A stretch of 64,000 bases of DNA from Hymenopus coronatus (GCA_030762935.1 CM060881.1:98816001-98880000); one strand, 5' to 3'. Counted from the stretch's first letter, positions 45,010-57,624 are shown. Numbers and translations are program-made. The notes: generated from the letters alone by a model not told the origin.

Positions 45010-46055
45010 TAAAACCCTACATAAACAAACCCAAAGATCACAGAAGTAAAATAAGTGGTGATCATTGCCCATGAGCAATTCTTCCAAAAGCAAAACCGCC
45101 GATATAGCACGCAATTACTCGCTGGTATAAATCGGTATCAAACATACAATGTTTCTGCAGGTTAGCAACATCATACAACATGCTTTGATTATTAAAATGT
45201 TTACAACATTACTTGCACATATTTACAGCACAATTGCATATACAAAATAGAGGAGTTAATCAAATTACGCATAAGTATTTTCAATATAGGTACATGGTTC
45301 TAATACAAACTATATTCCATTACAATATGCGTAGTTTTAAGCGTGAAAGTTGAAATATCTTCCGTCTTAATTAAAAATATGCGTTTACTGCGGGAAAGTT
45401 CGCTCAACATCGCACGGTGTGCATATTTAAAATAAACACTGTTGTCTAAGCTATTGAATTCAAGCTGTATACCATTTTTTACACTCTTCTGAATAGCAGG
45501 AATCGAATCCTAAACAAATAAAGAATACGTTCATTCTCCGACACAACACATACAGGTTACTTCTCCTCTTAACTATGCAGTAATTTTGTACCCAAGACGG
45601 CAACAACCAACATAAAAACATCTACGATACGATACAATTTCGTTCCTTCTATTACTATGATATTGCTTAATTTGGATTCACCTCAAATGAATAAGATAAA
45701 GACTAAGTCCAATGTTATTACGAACTTTTCAGTGCCCCTGTACGCAGTGATGTGGCAAGTTCCACTCAAGAAATTATGGCTGTAAGCAATGCTAGCGCTA
45801 TCTGAGAAAGATTACGGCTCTACTTTTAACATATTTAAGAGTTTTTGCTGGACTTTTCGAAAACGCATGTTGTGCTATGCTCAATACACGCTGGTGATCT
45901 AACGTTCCGCGATGTATTTAATACGATTGTAGATCTGTTTATAGCATCAGCGTGGGCTGCTATGTGGTACTGTCACTCCCCACTACCACAAGTATTCTCT
46001 TCAGAAGTCTAGTCTAGGATAGGATAGGACACGGTTGGAAAAAAGAAATAGAGTT
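45010..46055. other. No gene recognised
   Basis: AT-rich in the first half, balanced after 45700. No recognisable repeat or open frame. Confidence 0.4.
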
Positions 46056-46056
46056 T

Positions 46057-46334
46057 TTATTTGTGGACGCTCTTTAACTACAGTGGTTCTCAGCGACCCA
46101 TTCTATATAGGGTGTGAAAGACCAGTTAATTTTACTCAGAGGCCTCTTTAAAAGGCGTGAGGCTCTTTTCCGTATCGTAAATCTACGACACGGAACCAAC
46201 GGCTTTACTTCCCTTCCGAAGGAAAACATGCCAAGGATTTTTACGCTGGAAAAAATACATCGTTCTCTGCTGGGTTTGAACCATCGACTCGTATATGAGA
46301 CTAGAATGGTCACATATAGGTATCACAAAGGGCG
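46057..46334 (-). mobile_element. tRNA-derived SINE-A, full length
   Basis: The minus strand begins gtcgccctttgtgatacct, with box B gatggttcaaacccagc. The body has ttccttcggaagggaagtaa and gcctcacgccttttaaagag, ending ttaaagagcgtccacaaata. Colinear with 6138-6438. Confidence 0.85.
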
Positions 46335-46496
46335 ACGAATACGGTTGCAGGGGCCCGGCACCGAATATAAGGTGATTTCCTTACACCCCACGAGTTGGAG
46401 GAATGAAATGAGTATACACCGGGCGCCCGGAACCAGGGGTAACGGCAAAGTAATGACAGGGTCCCAACATTCGAATAGGTAGGCCTCCGTCCCACA

Positions 46497-46800
46497 TAGG
46501 GTCCACGCCGCCATCAGGATCAGTCGCGAGATGGAAATAATTACATCACCATCGTTTTCCCCTGCCACGGCGCACCAAGCACCATCGTCAACACCATCAG
46601 CCCTGAAAGAAACCAATAGAATGAAGGATGAATGAAATGGGAATGGAAACGATATGAAGGCACAGGTAGTTCGGGGAATGAAACAAATCTGCCCAGCATT
46701 CGCGTGGCAAAACCCCCGAAAAAAACCATGGGTCAGGTAGGCCGGCCATGGGAAACGAACCGGAGACCTCGCCTGAGCCATCCCGCTCGGCCTACAACGT
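46497..46800 (-). mobile_element. SINE-C copy, long
   Basis: The minus strand starts taggccgagcgggatggctc, has ggtctccggttcgtttccc (box B) and ggccggcctacctgacccat, and continues through cgcgaatgctgggcagattt to tcctgatggcggcgtggacc. The 163-codon open frame across it is a by-product of the SINE. Confidence 0.8.
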
Positions 46801-46804
46801 ATTG

Positions 46805-47540
46805 TATGGTTCAAAATAAGATTGCCATTTTTGTTCTTGCTCTGCCTTTTACATTCTCAAGTTTGCTAGGAAAGTCACTATAACATACTTCTTGCATCCC
46901 TGAGTTAGACAGGATGTTGATAGGTGTCAACAATTATTTTTTGCAGAAAGTGGACTTATTCTGCAGTTTTCTTACTAAAGCAGAGAAAGTATGCTGTAAG
47001 CTATATTCAAATTTCGCACAATGATGCGGTTTCTAACATCGTTATAGTTTTATGTTCAAGTATGATTTGCGGTTGCCATGGGGATCTTAAGTTTCTGCTT
47101 GGTCAGATGTGGCACTTCGTAACAAGCCAATCACTGAAATTATTTTCTTTCACATTCACTCTTTTTACCAATTATTCTGTTACAATTGAATTTTAAAGGA
47201 CAAATTAGGGGCCACAAGTTGTCTATAAAATTGCAGCTGTTATAGATCAGAGCAGTTACTTTTAACACGACTGCTTTGTCTGTTTCACTGCTCTCTTCTC
47301 AAGCTCTCCTGACCATTGGATCTCTCCCCAAGGCAAATGATCTTGCAGTTTCGTGCCCATCTCCCAAACACAATTCAACCTCTTAGTTTTCTCCACCTCA
47401 GGCAAGCTTCCACATCTTTGATCTGCATGGCGACTCATACTGGACTACGCACATTTTAAATGGGTGTATTTGTTGAAGCAGTGTTTCTTTTGAGTTGGTC
47501 AACTTGCAGTTTGTTTAACTTCATTGCCTTTAAATCAGAG
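46805..47540. other. No gene recognised
   Basis: No recognised family. A pyrimidine-rich patch at 47280-47420 is the only notable feature. Confidence 0.4.
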
Positions 47541-47722
47541 CGACCGCGACGTGGTCGAATGGTTAGACCATTCGCCTCTCACCTATTCGGCTCGGGTTCA
47601 ATCCCAAGCTACCACATGTGAGATTGTGGTGGACAAAGCAGCGCAGGAGCAGGTTTTCTCCGGATTCTCCGGTTTCCCCCGCCAACACAGTGTCATCGCC
47701 TGCAGTGCCATAGCGAAGTTTT
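47541..47722 (+). mobile_element. tRNA-derived SINE-B copy
   Basis: The head gcgacgtggtcgaatggttag is followed by the family's best box B, ctcgggttcaatcccaagc. Then come gattgtggtggacaaagcag, ttctccggattctccggttt and catcgcctgcagtgccatag. It lies just upstream of a U copy. Confidence 0.85.
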
Positions 47723-47749
47723 TAATTAATCTAATGTATATTACATACT

Positions 47750-48568
47750 CGTACCACGTACAGTGTGTATAGAGGAGGTATTGTTTTCCACTCAAAAATT
47801 CGACCTCCTGAATAAAAAAAAATCAGAAAATGGTCAGTGTGTATGTTTGTGTGCGTTTGTGTTTGTGAACAGCATACTCAAGAACGAAAATACCGTTTTA
47901 TACCAAACTTGATATTTAAGTTCTGTATCTTCCAAGGATGCAACACGAAGCTTTTGAGGAAAATACCCTACCCCAAACTACCCTTTACATGGAGACATTT
48001 TGAAAATGATTATATTCTCAAAAATGGCTCTAACGATTTTGGTTAAAATACGTATATTAGGAATATTTATATGATAAATAAAACATGTACCTTACATTTT
48101 CTGGGAATAGCCTCTGAAGACCTCTTTTCTGGCTGAGTTTTGCTGAATTTTGTACAACTGGTAAACTGCAAGAAATAGAAAAAAAAAAATTGTACATAAA
48201 AATGCAGATCACTAAAGTCCACAAGTTAGGTCATATACATTTTTGTCATGGAGTTGATATTCCTTGTTATTGGTTTCAGTTTTAAAATACTTTCAATTTG
48301 TCATTAGGGAATTTGTCAACTCCTGGTCTTGCAAAGAGACAAAGTTTAATCATATAGTAAGCAGCTTTTAAAAGATTTGACTATCGCTTTAATCTAGTGT
48401 ATTCTCTTAGTTCCCTTCTGCTTACAAGGAAGCAAGTAATAAGGTAATCTCTGCTAATGTTTGTTTCGATCAGCTTGACGTACATAGAAGAATAAGATTT
48501 TAACGATAATTTGTTATAGAGACGTACAGAAAGTCGTGTGTATAGGAAGACATGAGATTTTTTTAACT
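47750..48568 (-). repeat. U repeat copy
   Basis: Reverse unit: the remnant palindrome (accacgtacagtgtgtatag), a tail shortened by loss of the ccgagatttcaccgg block, a GT tract at 47830-47862, the full core, and the end gtgtataggaagacatgaga. Confidence 0.88.
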
Positions 48569-48569
48569 A

Positions 48570-49570
48570 CGTCTGTATTTAATGTTTTTAAAATGCGATT
48601 TCTGCTTTCAGGGTCGTGCGTTAAATATTTTGGTATGAATTATTGACCAAACATTAAAAATTGTCATAAATTTTCCGTTTTAGTTCTGCCATTTATATGT
48701 ATTAGTTGCAATTTTTAATTATTGAGTGTATGGTACAGCATGAAAGATTCCAACACTGCTTTAACGTTTACAAGTATGAAATCAAGAGATTTGTCACAGA
48801 AATAGCGTGGATTTACGGTATTCTCACATTAAGATATTTTATTAAACATATTATGTGTTTCAAAATGAAGTGTCATTATGGTGAGTGATTGGGCATTAAT
48901 GCTTCAAATTATCGAAGCGCATCCATAACATAAGTTTATCTGGGGATACGACAGAAGCAAACCACAATTTAATTGAAAGATTAATTGGAACAGTTAACAA
49001 TGTTACTGAGCTATTTTTCAACATACTTACAACCGGCATTTGGACATTTATCTTACCAGGGGACCAACTTTATTATGGGAGTCTACTGTCTGGAATTGGA
49101 AACTGTGACATCCATCTCTTAATCTGAAAACGTTGAGAGGCATTTCTTGAGGTTCAGAGACATGGAAATCACTAGACCCTTTTTACTGTATGCATTGTCC
49201 TCAGGTAAACAAAGCACAAAATGTACTCCTCCGCTTTCTTGCTCTGATTGGAGGGGAAACAGGACTACTTTCTTACCATGTGGCGCCAAGGGCAACCTTG
49301 GAACTGTCATTGCTTTACTTCTACCCGCTAATCTCTTTGCGGAATAGCTTAGAACCCCACTATTGATTAGATAACAATTGCGTATAGCACTGCTGACTAA
49401 AGATATAAATAAGAAATATAAAAATTACTATATGAAAACCATAGCTAATCTCAATCTGAAACAGGTTGTATTTCATCATCGGAGTTCTGCTTCTCCCCTG
49501 ACCCTTCATCTTATTCTGTTCGCGCTTTACTCCTTCCCATAATTGGGAAGCGGTGTGGCCTTCATTTACC
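48570..49570. other. No gene recognised
   Basis: AT-rich, then more balanced from 49100 to 49350, where short opposed open frames lack motifs. Confidence 0.4.
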
Positions 49571-49571
49571 C

Positions 49572-49720
49572 TTTTTTGTGCGAAACGTCCTTTAACCTGG
49601 TTGGTCATATCAGACGATGAATAAAATTGATGAAATGATGCTCAAATGATATCAGGGTCCGGGAGCTTAAAGTTTCTCCACATTCGTCTTTTCAGGATAC
49701 GGCAAAACCCCGTGAATGTG
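49572..49720 (+). repeat. Dispersed repeat G, copy 2
   Basis: Shares gatgaaatgatgctcaaatga and gacgatgaataaaa with 16706-16815, and extends further with ccgggagcttaaagtttctc. Confidence 0.55.
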
Positions 49721-49724
49721 AAGC

Positions 49725-51140
49725 AGGCGGGCTACTCATGTTTTGTTGAGAAAATACACCTTCCGTCCTTCCTGACTGTACGCGGGAAATTAACAATATA
49801 TCCTCACGGTCAACAATGATATTCTTACCGTTTCTTTTCCGGTATTCGAAATCAACGACAAGTAACAGTTTATAAAAATATGTTTGCTTGAACGCTGAAA
49901 GAACGAAGTCAACCGTTCACACACACAAGTAGTTTCTTGATTGCAAGTGCCTCATAATTATGAACGTTTTGACGCACTGCACTCCTAACAAATTCGTCAC
50001 ACTGAACTTCAACTACATTCCTTGATTTTTCCAGGCGTGGTTAATTTGCGTGTTTTTAACCTTTCACTGCGCGCGGAGTTTCTACTTAATGCACACATAC
50101 ACACCTGTAAACTCCGCTGTCACGTTAACAATGTCATTGATGGTCAACGTGGGATATTTCTTACATAGTTTGTGAAACAATTAAAAATTACAACTTTCTC
50201 ACCACTCGTTAAAAGGCTTACCTCTGCGATGTTTTACAAACTGCATTTGTTCAGCCATGATGGTTTAGGTTCTAACGGCCTCACTTCCCTGCTTCTACAA
50301 GCAGAAGGCCGTCTGGGAATCACATTTGCTCGTTTTCTAATTGAATTCCAATTTGATTGCTTACTTTAGATTTATTTTTCTGCAACTCTACATAATCACA
50401 CTTTAAACATAATTGTTACGCAGTACAGAGGAGATGCAGTAGATTTGTTAGTACTCAGCGAACTACTTTGTAACCCACGCACCTTGTAATACTGCACATC
50501 AGCCAATAAACGTAAATTTGATTTGCTTTTAGGAGTGAGTTTCGGGCTCTAGGGTAGATGATTCTCCATAATGTATTCCCGCAAAAGCTTCTAAAGTCAC
50601 CTGTAATGATGAAAGGTTTCCCATGCGCTCCTCGTCGGGAACATTTTGGCGATTTCTGTTCCAGCAATGCACCATCTGCTAGTTCATGATGGTAGGACTA
50701 TAAACCTGGAAGTTCTAACAAATTTCAAACGGTGCTATGCTCTGTTTATTCAAAAAGTTTATCACTTATCCCACTTAAGGCACTCCGTGAGTGAACTTTA
50801 AAACTTCTAAATTTGTTATAGATTCTCTGAAAGATTTATTCTGATTGCTTTGTTTTTATGTTAATATGAACATCAACTTTTATTCATGTTGGATACATTT
50901 ACTGCAAGATATAAATTCTTTCATACCTTTTATCATGTAAATGCACTTCATTATCAAAATGTTCTACGCGTGTTAAAATTTGAGAAAATTTGTTGGCATG
51001 TTTTGAATGAGTCAAATTTGAGCTTTCAACCACACACAAAACTTTTATACTGTAATATTTCATATTTTTGAAAAACTTAGATATTTTAATCTCTATAATT
51101 AATCATTTTTCATAACATATTTTTGACATCGAAATGCAGT
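49725..51140. other. No gene recognised
   Basis: No transposon, SINE or convincing exon is recognised. Confidence 0.4.
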
Positions 51141-51142
51141 TT

Positions 51143-51272
51143 TGTTTATGGATGCTCTTTAACTGCTGTGATCCTCGGCGTGCCCAAAAATCCATCGTCC
51201 TCCGCCGGACTTTAACCCGCGTCCTTGAGTGTATGAAGTTAGTATGGTAACCATTACAGCACGGAGGGCGAC
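51143..51272 (-). mobile_element. SINE-A, internally deleted
   Basis: The minus strand starts gtcgccctccgtgctgtaatg (box A) with ggttaccatactaacttcat. Box B (cgggttaaagtc) is damaged, and the body jumps to the 3' end gcagttaaagagcatccata. About 150 bp of the body is missing. Confidence 0.75.
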
Positions 51273-51279
51273 AAAATAT

Positions 51280-51610
51280 TTTTGAAACTTTACTATTGGC
51301 GTTAGGATACTTTTCTACCTATAGTATTACAACAGATGCTTGCACATTCTATCTGAGATAGGTGGTTTTGAAACTATAAAAATGTAATTTTGAGAAAAAA
51401 CGCTGTTTTATAAAATAGTATACCAGGAAAAATGTGTATTGTATGGTCTTTAAATGCCTGTCTATATAGTCCTAAGCAAGGGGAACAGCTAAATGTTGAT
51501 TCTCTATGAAGCCCAAGGGTTTCAAGAATCGTTGGATATAAATAGGCAATTTTAGATGCTTTAATAGACTGTAGTCAGAATTTCAGTCCCAGTGTTCCTT
51601 AACACGCGGC
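51280..51610 (+). repeat. Dispersed repeat H, copy 2
   Basis: Colinear with 28440-28840: gcgttaggata, ataaaatagtataccaggaa, gtgtattgtatggtctttaaatg, then aatttcagtcccagtgt. The intervals are about a fifth shorter. Confidence 0.65.
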
Positions 51611-51611
51611 A

Positions 51612-52065
51612 GGAGATCAATATGAGCCTCAAATTTCAACTGCTGCTAGATGCTACTGTGAGAATTTGGGAAGTTCCGTTAGCGCATGCGCAATGCCAGT
51701 CATTACAATATCACGTATATACAGTCGCTTCGTGTAACAAATAGTTGCTAGCTGCAGGATGCGCCTTGTATAATATAGAAGGGTAGCTGCTAAGCTCACT
51801 TCAAAATCTATCATTCAGTTAATTTTCGGTATTATATTATAATTTGTCAAGAATAAACACTATCACGTTGTTCTATTTTAATACTTATTTACAGTAGGGT
51901 AAACAACAAAAAACATTTTTACAATAACAGGAAGAACACGGGCCAATTAATCTACAGAGTCCTGAAAGGGAAGGCTCATTGCCTTCAAAATAAAGTGCTT
52001 ATATTGAATAACAGTAGCTCCAAAAGTTTATGTTGTAAAGCAATGATGAGTCTAAGTTCGCTTTT
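51612..52065. other. No gene recognised
   Basis: Contains gttagcgcatgcgcaatgcc at 51678-51697, which resembles mariner leader sequence. No transposase is seen. Confidence 0.35.
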
Positions 52066-52069
52066 GCCA

Positions 52070-52852
52070 ATTTTTACTTCCTCTAGCACACATGTGCAAC
52101 GTACGTAATAGATGCAGAAGGTATTGATTTCGACCGAAAAAAATTTGTTACCGAGATCAATAGAAATATATGTTGAGACCTCCTGAATAAACAAAATAAA
52201 AAACAGAAATCCAACACATTTTTAGAAAAAGCTGAGTGTGTTTGCGTCGGTGTGTATGTATCGTGGGTAGCAAAACTCAAAAACAAAAAGTTCGTTAAAT
52301 ACCAAACTTGGTATAAGTTTAGTATTTCCCAAGAAAATCCCCCATCCCAAACTAACCTTTACGAGGTAACATTTTTGAAAATGTTGAATTTCTCCAACTT
52401 GCTCTAACGATTTGATTAAAATACCGTAATTTTGCATAACTGATAAACCGTAAGAAATAGACAAAAATTTACTTTACAAAAACGGTAGACCTCATTAAAA
52501 CATGCAACTTATGTAATATACATTTCTGTTGCAGAGTTGACCGTTTCCGAGATATCGCTTGTTAATAGTTTCACTTTTAAAATGCATATACTTTTCTCAT
52601 GCAGTAAGGAAGTCAGTATTTTTTGTTTTTTTATTTTACTTTTGGCCAAGCAAAGAAGTGAACTTCAATGACAGTCGCATAACGACAGCTTTTAAAACAT
52701 TTGACAATCGCTTTAGCATAGTGTATTTCTTTAGTTCCTTTCTACTTAAAAGGAACATTCTGCTAATGCTTATTTCGATTAGCATGGTGTCAAAAGAGAA
52801 GAATCTTCTGTAAGCAGTTTGTAGAACAGCTGGACAAAGTCAGATTTTTAAG
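52070..52852 (-). repeat. U repeat copy with core deletion
   Basis: The reverse unit begins tttacttcctctagcacac. Near 52425 it jumps from ttaaaataccgtaa to ttttgcataactg, losing the ctgggaatagcctctgaag block. It ends at agctggacaaagtcagattt. Confidence 0.85.
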
Positions 52853-53059
52853 ATTTAGGCTAAGTATGGCTATTGCTTCTACTTAATACTCCTCGTTGTA
52901 TTACCTGATTAAAACCAGTTCTATGCAAATGATTATAACGTGGTTTGCATAGAAAAGCTTGCAGAATTGCTTTATTTAGCCATGTGGTGGGCCAAAAATT
53001 TAGTTTCCTCTTGAACCCATGGTTTATAGTGGTAGTGGGATGAAGAGATCCACACAGCA

Positions 53060-53240
53060 TCTTAAACACGCATGATAAAACACGCAAGAAGGACGATGAA
53101 AGGAATCGATTAGATCTTGAGACTGCAGATAGATTCATCTGCACCTATTCCATCTGTTCATCAAGTGCGACTATTACAACGAAAGTGAGCTGGCGCCCCG
53201 TCTTGATGGAATACGATAGCTCCAGCTAGAGGGCGTGTCA
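53060..53240 (-). pseudogene. Mariner-like transposase fragment
   Basis: The minus strand reads AIVFHQDGAPAHFRCNSRT (the second catalytic aspartate in an FqQDGAPpHf-type motif), then stops. A weak GADESICS..SQDL stretch follows that may be the remnant of the ..PRSPDLTPfDFF motif. It is a short, degraded relic. The family is inferred from one good motif only. Confidence 0.5.
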
Positions 53241-53454
53241 CGAAGCAGAACGGCCTAGAAACCTTGCTGCTGGAGATTAACAGAATCGCATACATGCTGC
53301 AGTGTTTGATTTCTCCATAAATAATAAGGTTCGGACCGGAACATTTCGAGAGTGTAAGCTTATATCTCTCTATGTAATTGCTATTTGCCATAAATATATT
53401 TTATAGTATTGGTTTCCAAACTGCAGTATGGCATAGACAGTTTATTTAGAACAA

Positions 53455-54380
53455 AAAATCTGATGTGTTACACTCACATGACTTTCTCTAGCTACTCTAC
53501 AAACTTCTTACAAAAGATTATTCTTCTTTCAACACCATGCTAATCGAGATAAACATTAGCACAATGTTATTACTTAGTTCTTTATAAGTAGACTGGAACT
53601 AAGGGAATGCATTAGGCTTAAGTGATAGTCAAATGTTTTAAAAGCTGTCGTTATGCGATTGTCATTGCAAATCGCTTCTTTGCTTGACCAGGAGTAGAAC
53701 AAAACAGAAATGGACACTCCCGTCGGAGAAATGTATAATTACTTCACAACTTAAACTAATGACAAGGAATACCTCGAAAACGGTAAGCTCTACGAAAAAA
53801 AAAAGTATATGACATTACTTGTGTATTTTAACAAAATCTACATTTTTTTGTATAGTAAGTTTTTATCTATCTCTTACGGTTTACTAGTTATGTCAAATTA
53901 AGCAAAATGCATCCAGAATAAACAGGTCTTTAGAAGCTATTCCCAGAAAATTCAAGATATACATTTTATTTGTGATAGAAATGGTTTTAATATGTGGCAT
54001 TATAATCAAAATCGTTAGAGCCGTTTTTAAGAAAAACGATATTTTTGAAAATTTTTCCATGTAAAGGGTAGTTAATGTGGGGGGATTTTCTTGAAAATCT
54101 TCGTGTCACATCCTTGGAAGATACCAAACTTAAATACAAGTTTGATATTCAACCGTCTTTTCGTTTTTGAGCTATGCTGTCCACAGACACACACATAGAC
54201 AGACAGACAGACAGACGGACACACACACACAAGGACCTGTTTCTGAAAATGCTTTTTTTGGACTCAAAGAGTCCTAAAACATGTATTTCCGGTGAAATCT
54301 CGACATCGAATTTTTGGGTGGAATACAATGCTTCTCTATCCCTATGTACATTGTACATACGGGGCTAGAGAAAGTAAAAA
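53455..54380 (+). repeat. U repeat copy, full length
   Basis: Complete from aaaaaatctgatgtgttac to gggctagagaaagtaaaaag. It has a mixed (AC)n/(GACA)n tract at 54182-54232 and a clear tail (ttccggtgaaatctcgacat). Confidence 0.93.
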
Positions 54381-54469
54381 GAAACTCAAGGGGTAATCGA
54401 AACTGCCAAAACTTAGCCCAGGAATCCTTTCTTTCAAAATATAGCCCTCGTTTACATGCAAATAAACAT

Positions 54470-54550
54470 TACACGGGACCATCGGCTTTACTTCATTTCC
54501 AAAGGAAGCCATGCTAAGGATTTTAATGTCAGAACAAACTCCATACTCTA
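54470..54550 (-). mobile_element. SINE-A fragment
   Basis: The minus strand has gacattaaaatccttagcat, ggcttcctttggaaatgaag and agccgatggtcccgtg. This is the mid-body of SINE-A only. Confidence 0.7.
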
Positions 54551-54551
54551 T

Positions 54552-54810
54552 ATATAAGCTTCTGCTTTCAAATTGAAGTATCCTCAACTGAGTTGCAAAT
54601 ATGTTGGAAACATGGCATAAAACTGTCAACATATGGAAAAAGACTGCACATATTTGTTGCCAAGCAAACTTTTGTTTTAAACATATCAACACCACTCTGT
54701 TTCGTCTCTGCAAGATGCTAACTAGCGATGTTGAAGGATTAATCTCATTGGTTCAAAAGGGATTGAAAGTTTTACGTATCATTTAAGAAAATATAGGGAT
54801 TCATATATTC
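54552..54810. other. Spacer, nothing recognised
   Basis: Short spacer between a SINE fragment and a U copy. Confidence 0.4.
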
Positions 54811-54814
54811 TTTA

Positions 54815-55662
54815 GATAATACATGTTACATAGGTAAAAAAGGTAATACACTTCATCCAAAAATTCGATACCAAGACTTCACCAAAAATATAGATTTGTT
54901 TTAGAGCCCCATGTTTCCCCCCCCCAAAAAACATTTTTAGAAAAAATTCCGAGTGCGCGCGTGTGTTTGTTCTCCATGTGTCGTGAACACGATAACTCAA
55001 AAATGAAAAGTCGGTAAAATACCAAAGTTGGTATTGAAGTTTAGTATCTTCGAAGGATGCGATACCAAGACTCAAAGAACCCCACCCCCACTCTAAACTT
55101 CATTTTACATGAAAAAAAATCAAAAAGTTTGATTTTCTCACAACTAGCTCCAACAATTTTGATTAAAATATTGTATATAAAGTATATTTACATGACAAAT
55201 AAAATGAATATCTAAAATTTTCTGGGAATACCCTCTGCAGATCTCTTTATTCTTGAGGAACGTTGCTAAAGTTTGCATAACTGGTAAAACGTAACAGGTA
55301 CACAAAATCTTCTACACAAAAATGTCATACACATTTTTTTCGAGGAGTTCGCTATTTCCTAAATATTCCTTGTTAATGCTTAAAAAATACTTAAAACTGT
55401 TCTCATGCGGGAATTTATAAATTCTTGGCCTTGTAAAGAAACTGTTTTAAACAATATGGTAACCATTTTTTAAAGATTTGACTATCGCTTTAGCCTAGTG
55501 TATCCCCTAATTTCTTGTACTTTCAAGGAAGCAAGTAGTAAAGATAATTCTGCTAATGTTTATCTCGATTAGCTTGAAATAGATAGAAGATTAAGCTTTG
55601 TAGCAATAATTTGTTACCGAGATGTAGAGAAAGTGTGACTGGAATACATCAGGTTTTTAGAA
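54815..55662 (-). repeat. U repeat copy
   Basis: Reverse unit: the remnant palindrome acatgttacataggt, tail (gataccaagacttcaccaaa), a poly-C run at 54915-54924, a short cgcgcgtgtgtttg tract, the core, and the end tgactggaatacatcaggt. Confidence 0.9.
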
Positions 55663-55664
55663 TC

Positions 55665-56260
55665 AGTTTTATCAATATTTTACAAATACTGTTCAAATCT
55701 GTTTTCTGTGGAAATATATACTTAATTGATAAGTTACATATAAATTAAATTTCAAACATATCTTTATTATTGACTCCCTCAACCAGAAGTCGTAGATATA
55801 TCGTACTCGAGGGTATGATTTGCGTCTCTCTCACCATTATTCATATCTTGAAACCTGAACAGTTGCGCTGCACCGTGCTAATCGCGGCTACACCCGTTTT
55901 ATAAATTATTATTCTTGAATTAGAATCATGGTATATGCAACAATAGCGTCTGCAGGAAAATACATGATTTTAAACTATTTCAAATAATATTAAAGCTTTT
56001 AATTCTTCTTTGTGTTTAGTATCAGCTAAGCGGATGACATCTATTACCCTCCTACCTATTTCTGTACTTCAACTTGAACTCAATTCAAGTTTTAAAGATT
56101 TACATACAAATATGCACCGCATTCCAATACACTAATGATAATACCATTTTACTGTAAGGTTTAATTAATTGTTGTAATCTTGTTAATTCAACATGTAACA
56201 ATAGTAATAAATAATGGGTAAAATATCATTAGTTAATAACATGAAATTATTACCACCACT
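55665..56260. other. No gene recognised
   Basis: AT-rich; no family recognised. Confidence 0.4.
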
Positions 56261-56261
56261 A

Positions 56262-56460
56262 CTACGTCGTCCTCCGTGGTCGTGTAATATGGTAACCTCT
56301 GGTTCCAAGGTCGCGGATTCAAATTCATCGCCCACCGAGGTGCCAGAATGTGCGTCTGGAATCATTAAGATCCTTCCCTTGGTTGCGCACATCGTCGTCC
56401 AGATGTAGTTGCCCTTGGAGTCTACTACTAGTCTCCCCTCCCGGAGGTCACATTAGAAAT
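56262..56460 (+). mobile_element. Possible tRNA-derived SINE (unclassified)
   Basis: gtcctccgtggtcgtgtaat resembles the SINE-A head, and gtcgcggattcaaattcatc resembles box B, closed by caccgagg. The body (ttcccttggttgcgcacatc, gtcgtccagatgtagttgcc) differs from SINE-A, so it may be another family that shares a tRNA type. Confidence 0.5.
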
Positions 56461-57325
56461 ACCACTTAGAATTAATTACTCGAGGGGTTCTGCTCCAATT
56501 TGTGTGTACTCCTCTAACAACTTCAATCAACTATGTTTGTATATATTTTATATACACTGCTTTATTTTCAACCTTCGGCCGCATTATACACCTATGCTTG
56601 AGTTTAACACCGCCGATAAGCCGGCAAACCGTTTGCAGGTGGTCCCCGCCGAGGATCGAAAATAAGACACTTACAATTATCATATATTCCCCCATTAGGA
56701 TAGGACTCTCGCGGATGCGATTGCGAGTCACTCGAGCACAGCATCGTACGAAGGTCATTGTGGGCCCTTTGTAATATGCATGACCCTGGGAGAGAGGGAT
56801 GGGGGAGAGACATTAAGGCGGCAAATTCGGATGATGACAGACAAGGATAATCAGGATCTCTAACGTTTCCAGATATAATGTATCCGATGTTTCCCAGAGC
56901 ACTCCAAAGAGCACCGGTACCCCCGATGGCACTAAAAAGAAAGTCCATCGAAGCATCCCGGAAGGAAATTCCAGGCGAGCAGTGACCTGAATACTCCTAA
57001 TTTGTGTAGGACAGGAATTGATACGCCGCTTATGCGCATCAATCCCAAAGAGGATCACTACCGAAGATCTCGGTAGGGGTGACATTTACCAGCTTATGTC
57101 TTCTAACTCTACAGGTTAGTGCCGGAGGACAACCCCACCTAAGCATAGCCCACGTGTATCGGCCCACTGCCACGTCGAGTCCTACTCAATCCGAACACTC
57201 CCTTCCGGGAGGGGCTTGATATTCGACCCGAATACTTCTAGTAACGTCAGAAGTACCACGGATTCTCGGGGTTTACAGCGCTCGCACCAAAGCAGCTGAA
57301 TAGGTCGGAATCTCCCCATCCCGGA
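56461..57325. other. GC-rich block, unknown nature
   Basis: Markedly richer in G+C than the rest of the window. It contains several related patches: tcccctcccggaggtcacat (56431), catcccggaaggaaattcca (56956), cccttccgggaggggctt (57201) and catcccggaaggagatccta (57318). The open frames of 90-114 codons on the minus strand have no motif I know. A GC-rich repeat or an unrecognised retroelement is more likely than a gene. Confidence 0.35.
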
Positions 57326-57329
57326 AGGA

Positions 57330-57622
57330 GATCCTAACTGGAAAGCCAGGAAGAGTCACAGAGTGCCATGCAGTCACACACCGCCAAACACCATCGCCTG
57401 ACCCTGTAATCCTGAAGCAGACGATAAGTAACTAATTGGTACCTACAGGAAATGACGGACAGGAAAGTCAAGGAGGAAGATGAACCATTCTGTATTTGCC
57501 TGCCCAGCAGGAGAAACCACGAAATATCCATGGGTTCGAGGGTGCGATCGCCGGGGATGGAACCCGGGACCTCCCAAATGCGGGCTACAGACATTATTAC
57601 TACCTGAGGCATCCCTCTCAGT
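57330..57622 (-). mobile_element. SINE-C copy, most complete
   Basis: The minus strand starts gagagggatgcctcaggtag (box A), with gaggtcccgggttccatccc (box B). Then come ccatggatatttcgtggttt, ctgctgggcaggcaaataca and ttcctgtccgtcatttcctg, and it runs on to gccatgcagt-like 3' sequence. The open frames of about 100 codons over it are not genes. Confidence 0.8.
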
Positions 57623-57624
57623 AT

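Noticed and set aside
46323..46814. 163-codon minus-strand ORF as a gene
   Set aside because: It lies across SINE-C and its flank. The frame has no motif and is explained by GC-rich repeat sequence.
53455..54380. U as a Helitron
   Set aside because: It starts with TC and has a hairpin near its 3' end, which fits. However, the end is GAAAGTAAAAA and not CTRR, I see no consistent A/T insertion site, and some copies have long inverted ends, which Helitrons lack. Not excluded, but not supported.
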